Assembly (NCBI GenBank): GCA_019637175.1
Contig: JAHBWD010000058.1
Coordinates: 1 to 56,315 of the forward strand
DNA length: 56,315 nt
Direction of reading: 5' to 3'
DNA from: Labilithrix sp.
GTDB lineage: Bacteria; Myxococcota_A; Polyangia; Polyangiales; Polyangiaceae
In this document: in pieces, positions 7,133 to 16,276 of the stretch
Layout of the letters: the number at the start of each line of letters is the position of its first letter
Numbering within the stretch: the stretch's first letter is position 1
The notes under the pieces: model-generated
Told to the model about the DNA's origin: nothing
Seen by the model: the letters and a program-made list of their open reading frames with translations, nothing else
Databases searched by the model: none
Translations under genes and position numbers: made by a program

Positions 7133-9073
7133 GTGAGCGCGCGCACCTTCTTCCTTCTCGGTCTCCTCGGTCTCGCCGTGGCATGCGGATCCACGGGCGG
7201 TGACGCGCCTGCGCCGCCGCCGCCCGGCGCGTGCGACGCCGACGAAGAAGCGCGCGCCGACGGGACGTGCGAGCTCTTCGCGGCCGCCGCTTCGTGCGGG
7301 CCGGGCACGAGGCCGGCGATCGGCGCGCGCGACTGCGTGCCCGTCGGCCCCACGTCTTGCGCGGCGGGGTTCGAGCCCGACGCGAGCGGATGGGGCTGTC
7401 AGCCGATCATGGCCGACGTCGCCTGCACCGGCGCGACGCGTCCGCGTCTCGGCGATCGCGCGTGCGTTCCGGTGGGTGATTGCAGCGCCGCGTTCCCGCC
7501 GGCCGGCGCGATCGTCGTCGATCCTGCGCTCGCCGACGGCGCCGTCGACGCGACGCACGTGAAGACGCTCGCCGACGCGGCCTCTGCCGCGACCGACGGC
7601 GCGACGATCGCGCTCGCCGACGGCACGCACGCCGCCGCTCCGGTGAGCCTCTCGAAGGCCGTGACGATCATCGGGCGGTGCGCCGAGCGCGCGCGCCTCG
7701 TCGCCGCGCCCGGCTCGGCGCCCGAGGCGCTGCGCGTCTACGCGAAGGTCACGCTCCGCGGCCTCACCCTCGAGGGGCAAACGGAGCCGATCTCGATCCT
7801 CGGCCCCGGCGATCTCCTCGCCGAAGACATCGTCATCGAAGGCGCGAGGCAGCGCGCGATCTTCGCGCAGCGCGCGGGCAAGGCGACGCTCCGTCGATCG
7901 GTCGTGCGCGCGACCGCGCCCGCGAACAACGAGCAGACGATCGCCGTGCTCGCGGGCTCGAGCGCACAGCTCACGCTCGACGACAGCGCCGTGCTCGGCA
8001 GCGTCGACGGCGCGGTGGGCGCGACCGGCGGCACGTCGACGCGCGTGACGATCCAGCGCTCGATCGTCAAGGAGAGCAAGCCGCGGCCCGTCGACAAGAA
8101 GGGCGGGGGGGCCGTCCGCGCGTTCGAAGGCGCGCACGTCGACGTCGTCGAGTCCGCGATCCTCGACGCGACGGGCATGGCGATCCTCGCGCTCCGGCGC
8201 GACGCGCCGCCGCCCGAGGTCACGGTCGCGCGGTCGGTGATCCGCGGCACCGTGCCGACCGACGAGACCGGCACCACCATCGGCACCGCGATCAACGCGG
8301 CCTACGAGGCGAAGGTCACCGTCGAGGAGAGCACGATCGCCGACTCGGAAGGGCACGCGCTCTACGCCGCGGAGAAGGCCGACATCACGCTGAAGAAGAG
8401 CGTCGTCGTGCGCGTTCGTCGAACGCGCGACATCTCCGGCCACGGCGGCACCTCCCAGGAGGGCTCGGTGATCCGCCTCGACGACTCGGCCATCGTCGGC
8501 GCGGGCGCGCTCGGGCTCGGCGGATGGCGGCGCGGCAAGGTGGTGTTGAACCGCTCGCTCATCCGCGACGTCGGCGGCGACGTCGTCGAGGGCTTCACGA
8601 TGGGCATGGGCTTCAACGTGACCGAGGCCTCGGTCATCGAAGCGACCGACAGCGCGATCGTCGACGCGCTCGAGATCGGCGCGAGCGCGCTCGGGCCGGG
8701 CAGCGGCGTCTTCCTCGATCGCGTCCTCATCACGCGGAGCGACGGCGCCGCGCCCTCCGTCTACGGACACGGTGTCCTCTCGATCGACGCCGCGGCCATC
8801 ACGCTCACGCGCTCGATCGTCGAGCGACAGCAGGGCGTCGGGCTCTTCTACGCCTCGGGCGGCGGCGTCGTGCGCGGCGGATCGGTGGTGCGCGCGAACG
8901 GCGTCGGCGTCCACGTGCAGGAGGGATCGAGCCTCGTCGAGGTCGCGTCGCCGCCCGACGTCGCCCCGGAGCACGAGCTCGTCGTCACGAGCGACACGCG
9001 CTTCGTCGGCAATCAGTCGCGGAGCGGCTCCGGCGTCATTCCGCTGCCCGCGCCGCTCCGCGCGCCCGAGTGA
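7133..9073 (+). CDS. Lipoprotein with right-handed beta-helix domain
   Basis: 646 residues from a GTG start. The lipobox is LAVACGS at about residue 18. Residues 30-125 are Cys-rich, with repeated units of the type CAAGFEPDASGWGC and GDRACVPVG, suggesting small disulfide modules. From about residue 130 to the end the sequence shows short repeated strands (VTIIGRC, KVTLRGLTLEG, LLAEDIVIEGA, KATLRRSVVRA, VTVARSVIRGT) characteristic of a parallel right-handed beta-helix as in pectate-lyase-like and Omp_b-helix proteins. No catalytic residue set was recognised. It is probably a surface or periplasmic carbohydrate-binding protein. Confidence 0.82.
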   Translation: MSARTFFLLGLLGLAVACGSTGGDAPAPPPPGACDADEEARADGTCELFAAAASCGPGTRPAIGARDCVPVGPTSCAAGFEPDASGWGCQPIMADVACTGATRPRLGDRACVPVGDCSAAFPPAGAIVVDPALADGAVDATHVKTLADAASAATDGATIALADGTHAAAPVSLSKAVTIIGRCAERARLVAAPGSAPEALRVYAKVTLRGLTLEGQTEPISILGPGDLLAEDIVIEGARQRAIFAQRAGKATLRRSVVRATAPANNEQTIAVLAGSSAQLTLDDSAVLGSVDGAVGATGGTSTRVTIQRSIVKESKPRPVDKKGGGAVRAFEGAHVDVVESAILDATGMAILALRRDAPPPEVTVARSVIRGTVPTDETGTTIGTAINAAYEAKVTVEESTIADSEGHALYAAEKADITLKKSVVVRVRRTRDISGHGGTSQEGSVIRLDDSAIVGAGALGLGGWRRGKVVLNRSLIRDVGGDVVEGFTMGMGFNVTEASVIEATDSAIVDALEIGASALGPGSGVFLDRVLITRSDGAAPSVYGHGVLSIDAAAITLTRSIVERQQGVGLFYASGGGVVRGGSVVRANGVGVHVQEGSSLVEVASPPDVAPEHELVVTSDTRFVGNQSRSGSGVIPLPAPLRAPE

Positions 9074-9085
9074 GCGACACGCGCG

Positions 9086-11068
9086 TCAATCCAGCCAGAT
9101 GCCGCTGCCGAACGTGAGCGTGATCGCTTCGTCGAAGGCGCCGGCGTAGCGAACGAGCTCGTCGCAGACGGCGCGGGGCACCTGCTGGTTCTGCGCGAGC
9201 TCGTGGCGGTTGTCGGCCGGGAGCACGATCGCGCGCAGGTTGCGGTGGTACGCGCCCTTCACCTTGTACTCGGCCTCGGCGATCGCGCGGACGACGAGCA
9301 CGTCGTGCGCGTCCGCGATCACGACGCCGCTGAAGGCCATGTCTTGCGGGACGGGTGTCTGCAGGAACACCGAGAGGAACGCGAGCGCCGTCGGCAGGCC
9401 CGCGGAGAGGCCGCCCGAGGGCTCGTCCTCTTTGGTGACCTTGTACGCGTAGTCGTAGTCGAGGATGTCGGTCGTGCGGTGGGGGAAGCGCGATCGCGCG
9501 TATTCGCGGACGGCGAAGAACGTGTTGCGCACGGCGTGCCGCATCTCCGGCGTCACGTTGCCGAGGATGTCTTCGGCGTGGAGGAAGCCCCCACGGCCCG
9601 GCGGCGCGGGCTTCCGGTCCGCCCAGATCTGGTGGATGAGCCCCTTGCCCTTGCCGACGAATCGATAGACGGCCGCCGCGAGCACCCGTCCGACGGGGCT
9701 CGAGTCTCGCCGCTGCGCTTCTTCGAGCGCCTGCGCGCGATCGCGATGGCGCGCCGCGGTGGTCGCGTCGCCCGCCATGGCGAGCATCGCGCCCGACCAG
9801 TGCCATAGCGCGGCGCGCCGGGGCGTCGATCGGAGCGCGCGATCGAGCGCCTCTTGCACGCGCGCGCCGACCGCGTCGGGCGCGCTCGCGAGCGCCTCGG
9901 CGATCCGCGGATCGCGCGACCCTTCCCAGTGCGAGAGCAAGAACGACAAGACGTGCTCGTCGCTCGGATCTTCGCGCAGCGTCTGGAGGAACGGCTCGAC
10001 CGCGGCGTCGCCGTCGCCCGCGCGCCCGCGGAGATCGGCGAGGTACTTGCGATCGATGAGGTCGCTCGCGTGCTCGAAGTGCGCGAGCGCCGACGCCTCG
10101 TCGCCCGACAAGAACGCGTGCAAAGCGCGCGATCGCGCGTCCGGCAGATCGCCCGCGGGATCGGTCGAGGGGCGGATCGCGCGCAGCCGACCGAGCGGGA
10201 GATAGCGACGCGAGGCCGCGCGGGCGATCTCGACGCGCGAGGGCCGATGCATGCGGCGCTCGAAAGCGATCTCGAAGCGGCGCTCGTGCGCCTCGGCCTC
10301 GACCACGCGACCGAGCTTGCGACAGAGCGCGGCGAGCCGCGCCTGCGCCGAGAGCTTCTCGAAGCTCCGATCGAGGAACTGGTGGATGTGCACCGCCTTC
10401 GCGAGGTGCACGGCGTCGCCCGAGCGCTCGTAGACGCGCGCGAGCGACAGCACGCGATCGGTGTCGGTCTCGAAGCCGCGCTCCTTGCCCAGCCCCTCGA
10501 GGACGTCGCGCGCGACGTCGAGCTGGCCGGAGAGCTCCGCGATCCAGGCCTTGGCGATGACGCACAGCTTGTAGAGGTCGCGGTCTTTCGGCTCGTGCTT
10601 TCGCGCGAGGCGATCGCACGTCGCGTGGGCCTCGTCGAAGCGCCGCGCGAGCAGATGACGGAAGGCCTCGACGAGCTCGAGGGAGAGCGCGGGGCTCTTC
10701 GCGAGCTGCGAGTGCTGGAGCGCGAGGAACTCGCCGGCGTGCTTCTCGGGGTCGCGCGCGAGCTGCATGATCGACGCGAGCCTCATCAGCGCGAGCTCGT
10801 TGTGGGGGGAGCGCGCGTGGAGCTGCGCCCAGCAGGCGATCGCCTGCGACAGCTCGCCCTTCATGTGCTTGACCTTCGCGACGAGGTTGAGCGCCGTCAG
10901 ATCGTCGGGGACCTCTTCCAGCCGCGCCTCGACCTCGCGCTCGGCGCCGTCGAGATCGCCGAGCGCCACGAGGACCTTCGCATCGAGCAGCCGCTCGTCG
11001 TCGCTCGCTCTCTCGACGGTGCGAGCGTCGTCATGTCGAGCTTCGCGCGCGAGGTCCATGGACGTCAT
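9086..11068 (-). CDS. TPR protein fused to a Lon-type (S16) protease domain
   Basis: 660 residues. Residues 30-470 consist of helical TPR-like repeats (for example EVEARLEEVPDDLTALNLVA, ALALFEH-type pairs). The C-terminal 170 residues resemble the Lon proteolytic domain: SGGLSAGLPTALAFLS with a likely nucleophile Ser near residue 555, VSGVVIAD-type strand, EYKVKGAYHRN with candidate general-base Lys near 602/604, then AIVLPADNRHEL, which matches the Lon IPFENKRDL region. There is no AAA+ module and no Walker motif, so it is not Lon itself. An ATP-independent peptidase or chaperone role is an inference. It is convergent with the beta-helix gene (12 bp apart). Confidence 0.82.
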   Translation of the reverse strand: MTSMDLAREARHDDARTVERASDDERLLDAKVLVALGDLDGAEREVEARLEEVPDDLTALNLVAKVKHMKGELSQAIACWAQLHARSPHNELALMRLASIMQLARDPEKHAGEFLALQHSQLAKSPALSLELVEAFRHLLARRFDEAHATCDRLARKHEPKDRDLYKLCVIAKAWIAELSGQLDVARDVLEGLGKERGFETDTDRVLSLARVYERSGDAVHLAKAVHIHQFLDRSFEKLSAQARLAALCRKLGRVVEAEAHERRFEIAFERRMHRPSRVEIARAASRRYLPLGRLRAIRPSTDPAGDLPDARSRALHAFLSGDEASALAHFEHASDLIDRKYLADLRGRAGDGDAAVEPFLQTLREDPSDEHVLSFLLSHWEGSRDPRIAEALASAPDAVGARVQEALDRALRSTPRRAALWHWSGAMLAMAGDATTAARHRDRAQALEEAQRRDSSPVGRVLAAAVYRFVGKGKGLIHQIWADRKPAPPGRGGFLHAEDILGNVTPEMRHAVRNTFFAVREYARSRFPHRTTDILDYDYAYKVTKEDEPSGGLSAGLPTALAFLSVFLQTPVPQDMAFSGVVIADAHDVLVVRAIAEAEYKVKGAYHRNLRAIVLPADNRHELAQNQQVPRAVCDELVRYAGAFDEAITLTFGSGIWLD

Positions 11069-11143
11069 CGATGCAGGATCGTATCCACGGCGGCCTCAGC
11101 CACAAGGGCGCGGGCGTCGTCATGTCGAGCTCGTGATGGCCAT

Positions 11144-11704
11144 CTAGTCGCAGAGCCCGACGCGAACGCATTCGGCGCGATCCGCGTCGTTGAACGCGAG
11201 CGCCGGCTTCGTCGGGCGCTGCGTGGCGCTCATGACGGCGTCGAGGTCTGCCACATGCTCGAGCCCGAGCACGTGACCGAGCTCGTGCAGGGCGCACGTG
11301 TAGAGGGCGGGGCAGTTGTCCGGCACGAGGCGAACCTCGGCGCCGCCGATCTCGTTGACCCTGCCGCCGGCCGCGGGAGGCGCGAGCCACCACTCGGTGC
11401 GCTTGATCGACGGCGCCGCAGCGGCAGCGAGCTCCATGTAGTTGTCTTCGTCGTAGTCCCAGACGATGAAGAGACGTGCGCGGCCCGACGTGAGCTCCCA
11501 CCACGCGACGGAGGCCTGCTCGATGACGCGCCGCTCGGCGTCGCTGAAGCGCGTGTCGCCGTGGAGGAGCCGCTCGACGACCGGACGTCGCGGATCGGCG
11601 CGCTCGCTGCCGCGGATGCCGCGCGCCGAGGTCGGGACGCATGCGGCGAGCGAGAGGCACACGGCGATCGCGACGCCGCGCGCGCCATGGGTGATGCTGC
11701 TCAT
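11144..11704 (-). CDS. Matrixin-like zinc metalloprotease, lipoprotein
   Basis: 186 residues. The signal peptide ends with a lipobox (LSLAACVPT). The active site is HELGHVLGLEH, the metzincin consensus HExxHxxGxxH, followed after about 10 residues by VMSA, the Met-turn. The upstream DNCPALYTCALHELGH is also typical of secreted matrixins. The protein is small and lacks a propeptide cysteine switch. It is predicted to be an extracytoplasmic zinc protease tethered to the membrane. The upstream neighbour is the TPM-domain gene, 63 bp away on the same strand. Confidence 0.88.
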   Translation of the reverse strand: MSSITHGARGVAIAVCLSLAACVPTSARGIRGSERADPRRPVVERLLHGDTRFSDAERRVIEQASVAWWELTSGRARLFIVWDYDEDNYMELAAAAAPSIKRTEWWLAPPAAGGRVNEIGGAEVRLVPDNCPALYTCALHELGHVLGLEHVADLDAVMSATQRPTKPALAFNDADRAECVRVGLCD

Positions 11705-11767
11705 GGGTGCTCCACTTCGAGGTGGAGCAAACGTCAGGCCCCGCGATGAAGCCGCGTTTCGCTGTGC

Positions 11768-12526
11768 CTAGTAGTCGTCGGTGGAGCCGCCGCCGCCGGA
11801 GCTGCCGCCGCCGCCGGAGTAACCGGAGCCGCCTCCGCCTCCGCCTCCGCCGCCGCCGCCGCGGCCGAAGAAGATCAGCCAGAACAGGATCTCGCGGAAC
11901 GTCGGCGAGATCACCGCGAGGACGATCACCGCGATGACGGCGAGGGCGAAGCCGGCGACCTTCAGCCAGTCGAGGAGGGTCTTCGGCCCCTGCGGCGGCG
12001 CCGCTTTGCCCGGGTCGCTCGCGCCGCCGGGCGTTCCGCTCACGAGCTCCTGGAGGATCGCGTCGGTGCCCTTGTCGACCGCTTCGTAGTAGCGCGCCTC
12101 GCGGAGCAGCGGGTTGATGACCCGCCTGTTGATGTGCGACGAGCCGAGATCCGTGAGCCCGCCGCCGACGCCCTTGCCGGTCTCGATGCGCGTCTTGCGT
12201 TCTTGGGGCGCGATCAAGAGGAGGACGCCGTCGGCGCCCTTCGCCGAGCCGGGCTTCCACGCGTTGAACGTCGTGTAGGCGACGTCTTCGGCGCTCTCGC
12301 CTTCGAGCGAGGCGGGCAGGAAGACGACGATCGCGAAGCCCGTCTGCTTCCGCGCCGCGTCGAGCTTCTGATCGAGCGAGAGAACCTGGCTCTTGGTGAG
12401 GACTCCTGCCGCATCGACGACGTGCCCCTCGAGCGGAGGGGGCTTGAACGCAGCGGAAGTGACGGCCCAGAGCAGGCACGCCACGACGAGAAGAAGAGAG
12501 AGGAAGCGGGGCGCGCGAAGAGGCAT
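11768..12526 (-). CDS. TPM-domain (YgcG-like) membrane protein
   Basis: 252 residues: an N-terminal signal or anchor (LSLLLVVACLLWAVTSAAF), a TPM_phosphatase-type domain (residues 30-170; VVDAAGVLTKSQVLSLDQKL, FAIVVFLPASLEG, GVLLLIAPQERKTRIETGKG), a second TM helix (about 190-225) and a Gly/Ser-rich C-terminus ending in STDDY. The order TPM domain, TM, glycine-rich tail is the classic YgcG architecture. The function is poorly defined in the family, with roles in photosystem repair or cell-envelope quality control proposed for homologues. The ATG at 12526 was chosen because the signal peptide follows at once. Confidence 0.88.
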   Translation of the reverse strand: MPLRAPRFLSLLLVVACLLWAVTSAAFKPPPLEGHVVDAAGVLTKSQVLSLDQKLDAARKQTGFAIVVFLPASLEGESAEDVAYTTFNAWKPGSAKGADGVLLLIAPQERKTRIETGKGVGGGLTDLGSSHINRRVINPLLREARYYEAVDKGTDAILQELVSGTPGGASDPGKAAPPQGPKTLLDWLKVAGFALAVIAVIVLAVISPTFREILFWLIFFGRGGGGGGGGGGGSGYSGGGGSSGGGGSTDDY

Positions 12527-12585
12527 CCGACGCCTCAATGTAATGCGACGCGAGCGGAGGGCGAGCGCTTTCGAAGCTCGTCCGT

Positions 12586-15500
12586 TCAGGGCGGCGACTG
12601 GCCGTTCGCGTCGGCGGGGTCGTTCGCTTCCGCAGGCTTCGTCGCGCGCGCGCTTCGCACGAAAGGATCGGCGGTCGATGACGGGAGATCCCAGTCCTTG
12701 GTGAAGAAGCCGGCCGCGCGGAGCGAGCCGGCGCCGAGCAGGATCTGCCCGCGCGAGGGCGCGACGCGCTCGTCGTAGACGACGAAGTCGGGGAGCAGAT
12801 CGGGCAGCGACATCGCGCGGAGGGTGCCCGCGACGTCGGCGCCGGCGACGACGACGACGTAGCGATCCGTGCGCGCCGGGTTCGGCCGGATGAACGCCGC
12901 GCCGAGCTCGTTGCCGGTGAAGCGCTCGCTCCCGACGGTGACCGCGCCCGTCTCGACGCGCACGGGCAGCGGCGCCGTCGCCTCGAGCGCGGCGAGCACC
13001 TTGTTCGTGCGCCCGACGAGGAAGAGCGCGCGCTCGTTGGCGACGGGCTCGCCCTTGGCGAAGAACTCGGTGTCGCTCATCACCGGGTAGGCGACGCTCA
13101 CGCCGTAGCGGATCCGCGCGAACGCGCGCGCGACCTGCTCGTTGGCCCGAGCCTCGATCGGATCGTCGGCGTACACGAACGTGATGGGCTCGTAGAAGAC
13201 GTCGCGGATGGGCCCCGTGATCGCGCCGTGCTTGAACGCGCCTGCGTGCGCGATCGATCCCTTGCGCCAGCGCTTCGCGCCCTTCGCGTCGATCTCGCGC
13301 GCGACCACGAGGGCTTCGCCTTCGTCGAACGCGAGGCTCTGGCCGTCGATCGTCACCGTCACGGCGCCGTCGTCGAGGAGCGCGGGATCGCGCGCGAACG
13401 TGAGCTGCGCGATGCCGCTCGACGTCGCGGTGATCGTGCGGCTCTTGCCGCGCACGTGGGCGCTGATCTCGCCCCACCCCGACTCGGCGGCGAGCTCGTC
13501 GACCTTCACCCACGCGCTCTCGTTCCAGCGCGTGCGCGACGTCTTGAAGCGCACGTGCGCGGGGTGGAGATCGAGGCGCCGGTTCATGAGCCACGTGAGG
13601 CCCTTGAGCCCCTCGTAGGTCTGCTGCCACACGTTGTGGCCCGCCTCGGGGTGATCGTGCTTCACCGAGAAGCGGAGCTGCTCGTAGCGATCGATGAGGA
13701 CGCCGCTGTTGGCCTCCGGGAGATCCTTGGTGCCGTGGACGATCCACAGCGGCAAGCGGCCGCCGTTCTCGGCCCAGAAGACGTTCGATCGCTCCTCGGC
13801 GAGGTACTTCTCCCAGGGCCGGAGCGAGCGGCCGCTCACGTCGCCGCGGACGAAGAAGCTGTGGTAGCCGCAGAGCGGCGCCGCCCCCGCGAAGACGCCG
13901 GGCCGGTGCAGCGGCACCGCGGCCGACCCGATGCCGCCCATCGACGGACCGGTGATCGTCACGCGCGACGGATCGATCGGGTAGGTGCGCATCGCCCACG
14001 CGACGGCGCGCATCACGTCGGTCTCCCCGAGCTCGCGATAGAGCGAGTTGCCGTAGCCGAACGGCGTGATCACGAACGCGTCGGCGGGCGGCAGCGAACC
14101 GACGTGGCGATCCTCCCACGCCTGGTCGCGCTTCGGATCGTCGCCGCCGAAGAGCCAGCGAAGGACGCCCATCGAATGGCCGTTGAGGCCGTGCAGGCCG
14201 ACGACGAGCGGGAACTTCCGCGTCGCCGAGGGTTTGTACCAAGGCGGGATGTAGAGCCCGATCTCGGAGAGCTGCTCGTCGATCGGCGAGCGGAGCGCGC
14301 GCCGCATCGGACCGGTGCGGCCCTCGTAGGGATCGGCGCCGCGCTCGAGCGCGCTCGCGAGCGCCTCGAGCTCGCGCGCGTCGTCGGCCTGGGCTTCGGC
14401 GTCGGCGTCTCCGCGACCGATCTGCGCGACGAGGCGTCGCGTCATGTGGCGCATCGAGTCGAGCGAGCCCTCGAGGAGGAACGGCGCGTCCGCGGGCGCC
14501 TTCGCCATCGCGCGCTCCGCGTGGGCGATCGCCTGCTCGGTCGCGGGCCGCGAGACGAACGGCGAGCGCACGACGCGGCCGGCCACCGTCGTCTCGAGCG
14601 TCGCCGTGCCCGTCCACGGCGCGATCGCGGGGAGAGACACGACGATCTCGCCCGCGAACGCGGGCGTGATCGGGACGCCGCCCGCCTGCACGTCGAAGAG
14701 CGCCTCGCCGCTCGGGCGCGCGAGCCGCGCGCTCACGGGGACGGGCACGCCGCGCGGCGCGCCTTCGGAGAGCTTCACGGTGAGCTTCGGGCGATAGCGC
14801 GGCGGGTCGACGGTGCCGTCGAAGCCGCGATCGATCGACACGGCGCTCATCTTCGCGGCGAGCGCGCGCGCGTCGTCGGCGCTCGTGCCCGGCAGGCGCA
14901 GGTACGCGCCGCGCGGAGGCGTGAGCGAGGGATCGACGAAGCGCACGCGCAGACCCCACGCGCCGTCGCGCTGGTGGAGCTTGACGACGATCGTGTGATC
15001 GCCCGCCGTCAGATCGAGCGGCACGACGTCGTCGTCGTCGCGCACCGGCCGCGGATCGTCGCGCGTGAGGACGACCTTTCCGTCGACGGTCACCTTCACG
15101 CCGTCGTCGACGCCGAGCAGCAAGAAGAAGCGGCCCGCGCGCTCGACGTGGAGGACGCCGGTCGCGTACGCGATCTGCTCCGCGCCGGAGCCTTCGAGCG
15201 CGGTCTTGAGATCGATCGCGCCGTCGTTGCTCGACGCGATTGCCCAGCGCGCCGCGGGCTTCTTCTTCGGCGGGCCGAGGTCGCGCTCGCGCCCGAGCGT
15301 GGCGCCGAGCGCGGCCGACGCGATCGACGCCTCGTCGACGCCGGCAGGGGCGACGTCGAGCGCGGGCTTGCCCGCCTTGAACGGACCGGCGAGCAGCCAC
15401 GCGCCGAGCACGCCGCGGCTCGAGGGCGCGAGTCGAACGTCGGTCGCCGGTGCGAGCGCTTCGGCGTCGAGCCGCGCGATCTCCGCGGCCTCGGCGCGCG

Positions 15501-15645
15501 CGGCGGGATCGATCGCCGGAGGCGCCGCGGTCGCCGCGGACGGCGGGGGAGGCGACGGCGTCGCCGGCGCGACGGAGGGCGTCGCCATCGCGGCGACGAG
15601 CGCCGCGACGAGGGAGGCGAGCGGGAGCCTTCGTGCCTTGGTCAC
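12586..15645 (-). CDS. Large secreted alpha/beta-hydrolase (esterase/prolyl-oligopeptidase-like)
   Basis: About 1019 residues from the GTG at 15645, which puts a signal peptide (LPLASLVAALVAAMATPSVA) directly after the start; a longer frame to 15711 is possible. Residues 100-330 include a PA14-like/beta-sandwich region (GRFFLLLGVDDGVKVTVDGK). The alpha/beta-hydrolase fold lies at about 470-700 with FPLVVGLHGLNG (oxyanion strand), nucleophile elbow GPSMGGIG (Ser near 568), WIVHGTKD (likely acid) and HPEAGHNVW (likely His). A C-terminal beta-rich part resembles those of large secreted peptidases with DUF-type tails. Substrate unknown; PHB-depolymerase-like esterase or peptidase are both possible. 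Confidence 0.85.
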   Translation of the reverse strand: MTKARRLPLASLVAALVAAMATPSVAPATPSPPPPSAATAAPPAIDPAARAEAAEIARLDAEALAPATDVRLAPSSRGVLGAWLLAGPFKAGKPALDVAPAGVDEASIASAALGATLGRERDLGPPKKKPAARWAIASSNDGAIDLKTALEGSGAEQIAYATGVLHVERAGRFFLLLGVDDGVKVTVDGKVVLTRDDPRPVRDDDDVVPLDLTAGDHTIVVKLHQRDGAWGLRVRFVDPSLTPPRGAYLRLPGTSADDARALAAKMSAVSIDRGFDGTVDPPRYRPKLTVKLSEGAPRGVPVPVSARLARPSGEALFDVQAGGVPITPAFAGEIVVSLPAIAPWTGTATLETTVAGRVVRSPFVSRPATEQAIAHAERAMAKAPADAPFLLEGSLDSMRHMTRRLVAQIGRGDADAEAQADDARELEALASALERGADPYEGRTGPMRRALRSPIDEQLSEIGLYIPPWYKPSATRKFPLVVGLHGLNGHSMGVLRWLFGGDDPKRDQAWEDRHVGSLPPADAFVITPFGYGNSLYRELGETDVMRAVAWAMRTYPIDPSRVTITGPSMGGIGSAAVPLHRPGVFAGAAPLCGYHSFFVRGDVSGRSLRPWEKYLAEERSNVFWAENGGRLPLWIVHGTKDLPEANSGVLIDRYEQLRFSVKHDHPEAGHNVWQQTYEGLKGLTWLMNRRLDLHPAHVRFKTSRTRWNESAWVKVDELAAESGWGEISAHVRGKSRTITATSSGIAQLTFARDPALLDDGAVTVTIDGQSLAFDEGEALVVAREIDAKGAKRWRKGSIAHAGAFKHGAITGPIRDVFYEPITFVYADDPIEARANEQVARAFARIRYGVSVAYPVMSDTEFFAKGEPVANERALFLVGRTNKVLAALEATAPLPVRVETGAVTVGSERFTGNELGAAFIRPNPARTDRYVVVVAGADVAGTLRAMSLPDLLPDFVVYDERVAPSRGQILLGAGSLRAAGFFTKDWDLPSSTADPFVRSARATKPAEANDPADANGQSPP

Positions 15646-15750
15646 ATCAGCACCGAACGGAGGCGGCGACGCTACCACGCGATCGCCGCGAGCGGACCCA
15701 TCCCCAGCCACGGCAGAGCCTCCGAGTGAGGAACGCCCCGGGCGGAGGAC

Positions 15751-15785
15751 CGCTTCCGAGCGGTCGCGCTGACCTCGCTTCCGAG
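15751..15785. repeat. Short direct repeat CGCTTCCGAG, 25-bp period
   Basis: The 10-mer CGCTTCCGAG occurs at 15751-15760 and 15776-15785 in the gap between the hydrolase gene and the upstream zinc-ribbon gene. It may be a regulator site or chance; nothing else supports a function. Confidence 0.35.
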
Positions 15786-15786
15786 C

Positions 15787-16257
15787 TTAGTCGGTGAGCC
15801 CGTGCGCGAGCGTGCGGGCGTCGTCCTTGAAGAGGATCTCGACCTTCTTGCCCTCGAGCAAGCGCGTCACGACGCCGTCGCCGAACTTCGAATGACGGAT
15901 GAGATCGCCCTCGTTGAACGTCTCGTGGACCCGATACTGACGGAAGTCGTGGACGCCCTTGCCGGCGATCGCCTTCTCCCACGTCCGCTCGCGGTCCATG
16001 ACCGCCTGCTGCGCCTTGGTCGGACCCCGCACCGACCGCGGTCCCGACGACGTCGACCCGGCGCTCGAGCGCGCCCCGGTCGACGGAGCCTTCTCACCGG
16101 GCGCGCGTGCCCTGAAGTTGTGATGCGACCCGCACGTCGAGCACTCGACGCGCACCGGTTGCGCTCCGACCATCGCGATGACGCGATGATTCAGCACCAG
16201 CTTGCACTTCGTGCACCAGCTGTCGACTTCACCCCCCGCGCGAAGCGGTTTAATCAT
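15787..16257 (-). CDS. Zinc-ribbon protein with UvrD-C/CarD-like Tudor domain
   Basis: 156 residues. The N-terminus has two CxxC pairs (WCTKCKLVLNH and VECSTCGSHHN, about 24 residues apart), a zinc ribbon. The middle is a Ser/Gly/Pro-rich linker. The C-terminal 45 residues, with FNEGDLIRHSKFGDGVVTRL followed by VEILFKDD and LAHGL, match the small beta-barrel at the end of UvrD-type helicases and in CarD-like proteins, which bind RNA polymerase. It is likely a transcription- or repair-associated adaptor, but the role is inferred. Known as a conserved hypothetical protein in myxobacteria. Confidence 0.78.
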   Translation of the reverse strand: MIKPLRAGGEVDSWCTKCKLVLNHRVIAMVGAQPVRVECSTCGSHHNFRARAPGEKAPSTGARSSAGSTSSGPRSVRGPTKAQQAVMDRERTWEKAIAGKGVHDFRQYRVHETFNEGDLIRHSKFGDGVVTRLLEGKKVEILFKDDARTLAHGLTD

Positions 16258-16276
16258 TCGCGCAGCCTATCAGGGA

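Noticed and set aside
13228..15729. 833-codon plus-strand frame opposite the alpha/beta-hydrolase
   Set aside because: Arg/Val-rich with no family features; the minus strand holds a clear hydrolase with GPSMGGIG nucleophile elbow.
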